From G965279355 sp965279355 (lineage in GTDB: Bacteria > Pseudomonadota > Alphaproteobacteria > CACIAM-22H2), in contig OZ257155.1 in assembly GCA_965279355.1 (NCBI GenBank), positions 2,728,001 through 2,792,000 of the forward strand: 64,000 nucleotides of DNA, read 5' to 3'. The translations under genes and the position numbers were made by a program. Shown piece after piece: positions 63,328 through 64,000 of the stretch. The notes under the pieces are model-generated. The model searched no databases and was not told where the DNA came from. It was given only the letters and a program-made list of their open reading frames with translations. Position 1 is the first letter of the stretch, and each line of letters begins with the position of its first letter.

Positions 63328-63394
63328 GAAACGATCCTTGAAACTGCCGACCGACCGCCGACCCAAATCTATAGAAGTGCGGAGTGTTTCCAAA

Positions 63395-63441
63395 GCGCCT
63401 TAAAGGTCAAAAAGCTGAATAAGTCCGCCACCTTAAGGCGC
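63395..63441. promoter_or_regulatory. Inverted repeat in the divergent intergenic region
   Basis: GCGCCTTAAAGGT (63395-63407) and ACCTTAAGGCGC (63430-63441) are inverted copies differing by one inserted base, 22 bases apart. A 12-base palindrome AAAGTTAACTTT follows at 63498-63509. This roughly 300-base region between two divergent genes is AT-rich and must hold both promoters. A regulator site is possible. Confidence 0.4.
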
Positions 63442-63626
63442 GATCATCATCACATTTTCGCGCCCCGATTCCGGCGGGATTTCGTAAAATTGCAGATAAA
63501 GTTAACTTTGTTATAGATTGTGGAAAATTCGAACCGGATGGTAGTCTTTCGAAGACTGTGTTGGGGCTTAATAACGGAGGAAAACTCGCCGCGTTGCGGT
63601 GCGTTTTACTCTGTCGGGTTGTAGGA

Positions 63627-64000
63627 ATGCCGCGATATCTGATCGATAGCGCTGGGCGGGTCTGGGATCCCTTCGACGAACAGCTTCTGGCTGTGCTCGG
63701 CGATGCGGACCCCGATTACGACATTCTCGCGTATGCCGTGCGCAACCTCGGCGCGGTCGACGTCAACGTGCGCGACGAGGTCGCGACACTCCGCTTCCGC
63801 TGGCTGACGGTCAGTCGCGGCGCGCTCGCGTCCCTGACCCGCATGCTCATCACCCTGCCGGTGGATGCGGTCGTCATCCATAGCGAGACCAAGCTGTGGA
63901 ACGAGCATCGCTTCCTCAACACCGCCGAGGCGATCGAGTGGCTGGAAGCCGCCCAGGAGGGTGGCTCCGACATTTCGAAGGCGATCAACCGCCAGGAAAA
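63627..64000 (+). CDS. Truncated gene sharing the N-terminal domain of the 60886 protein
   Basis: An ATG at 63627 with GTAGGA just upstream opens a frame of 124 codons that runs off the window without a stop. The product starts MPRYLIDSAGRVWDPFDEQL and contains YAVRNLGAVDVNVRDEVATL. It aligns without gaps to the first 95 residues of the protein at 60886: YLID, G-x-VW, D-x-DI, YA and LGA are shared, as are VATL and the spacing to a later Trp. After about residue 98 it continues with NTAEAIEWLEAAQEGGSDIS. Probably a paralogue; its C-terminal domain is outside the window. Confidence 0.8.
   Translation, partial: MPRYLIDSAGRVWDPFDEQLLAVLGDADPDYDILAYAVRNLGAVDVNVRDEVATLRFRWLTVSRGALASLTRMLITLPVDAVVIHSETKLWNEHRFLNTAEAIEWLEAAQEGGSDISKAINRQE

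Overview
The window is a GC-rich chromosomal segment of an alphaproteobacterium. A position in or near the Rhodospirillales is my inference. It is based on the core gene order, an Irr-type Fur regulator, a MucR regulator, an OlsB/OlsA pair, a nusA-infB-truB-rpsO-pnp operon and a lnt-xre-metK-trmB block; no single marker fixes the genus. I see no rRNA, tRNA, CRISPR array, insertion sequence or prophage.

Layout. Positions 1-8950 hold the replication block, all on the minus strand: rpsT, a rhodanese, dnaA, a pyroglutamyl peptidase, dnaN, recF, gyrB and the start of a small membrane protein. Positions 8977-13353 hold an enoyl-CoA hydratase, mutM and the divergent ubiE-ubiB pair. From 13356 to 20881 lies an accessory island: an acetyltransferase, a single-domain globin, two VOC proteins, an MFS pump divergent from an AraC regulator, two tandem Fe(II)/2-oxoglutarate-type oxygenases and a membrane nucleotide cyclase. 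It separates ubiB from coaBC-dut-moeB (20979-23419). From 23423 to 30629 come small metabolic genes and an iron/peroxide module: irr, rubrerythrin, an Fe-S oxidoreductase and a DUF3501 protein.

Positions 30858-39681 are the translation/RNA operon, transcribed rimP-nusA-infB-rbfA-truB-rpsO-pnp. Positions 39848-50852 are trmB, metK, an Xre regulator, lnt, corC, ybeY, phoH, miaB, olsA, olsB, fur and mucR, nearly all on the minus strand with many 4-base overlaps. Positions 51009-60761 continue with rimI-tsaB, cell-wall enzymes, an Nfu-type Fe-S scaffold, a soluble cyclase, a universal stress protein, a TauE/SafE-TIGR02186 pair, trpS and murJ. The last 3 kb contain two plus-strand genes of unknown function that share an N-terminal domain, separated by a minus-strand peptide-binding protein. 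The second of these genes runs off the window.

Most of the window is housekeeping. The parts most worth a second look are: (1) a perfect interrupted palindrome overlapping the -35 of a well-formed rubrerythrin promoter, immediately beside irr; (2) the oxygenase cassette with AraC-like direct repeats before its first gene; (3) the pair of proteins with a shared uncharacterised N-terminal domain; (4) a hairpin that would occlude the ribosome binding site of the globin gene.
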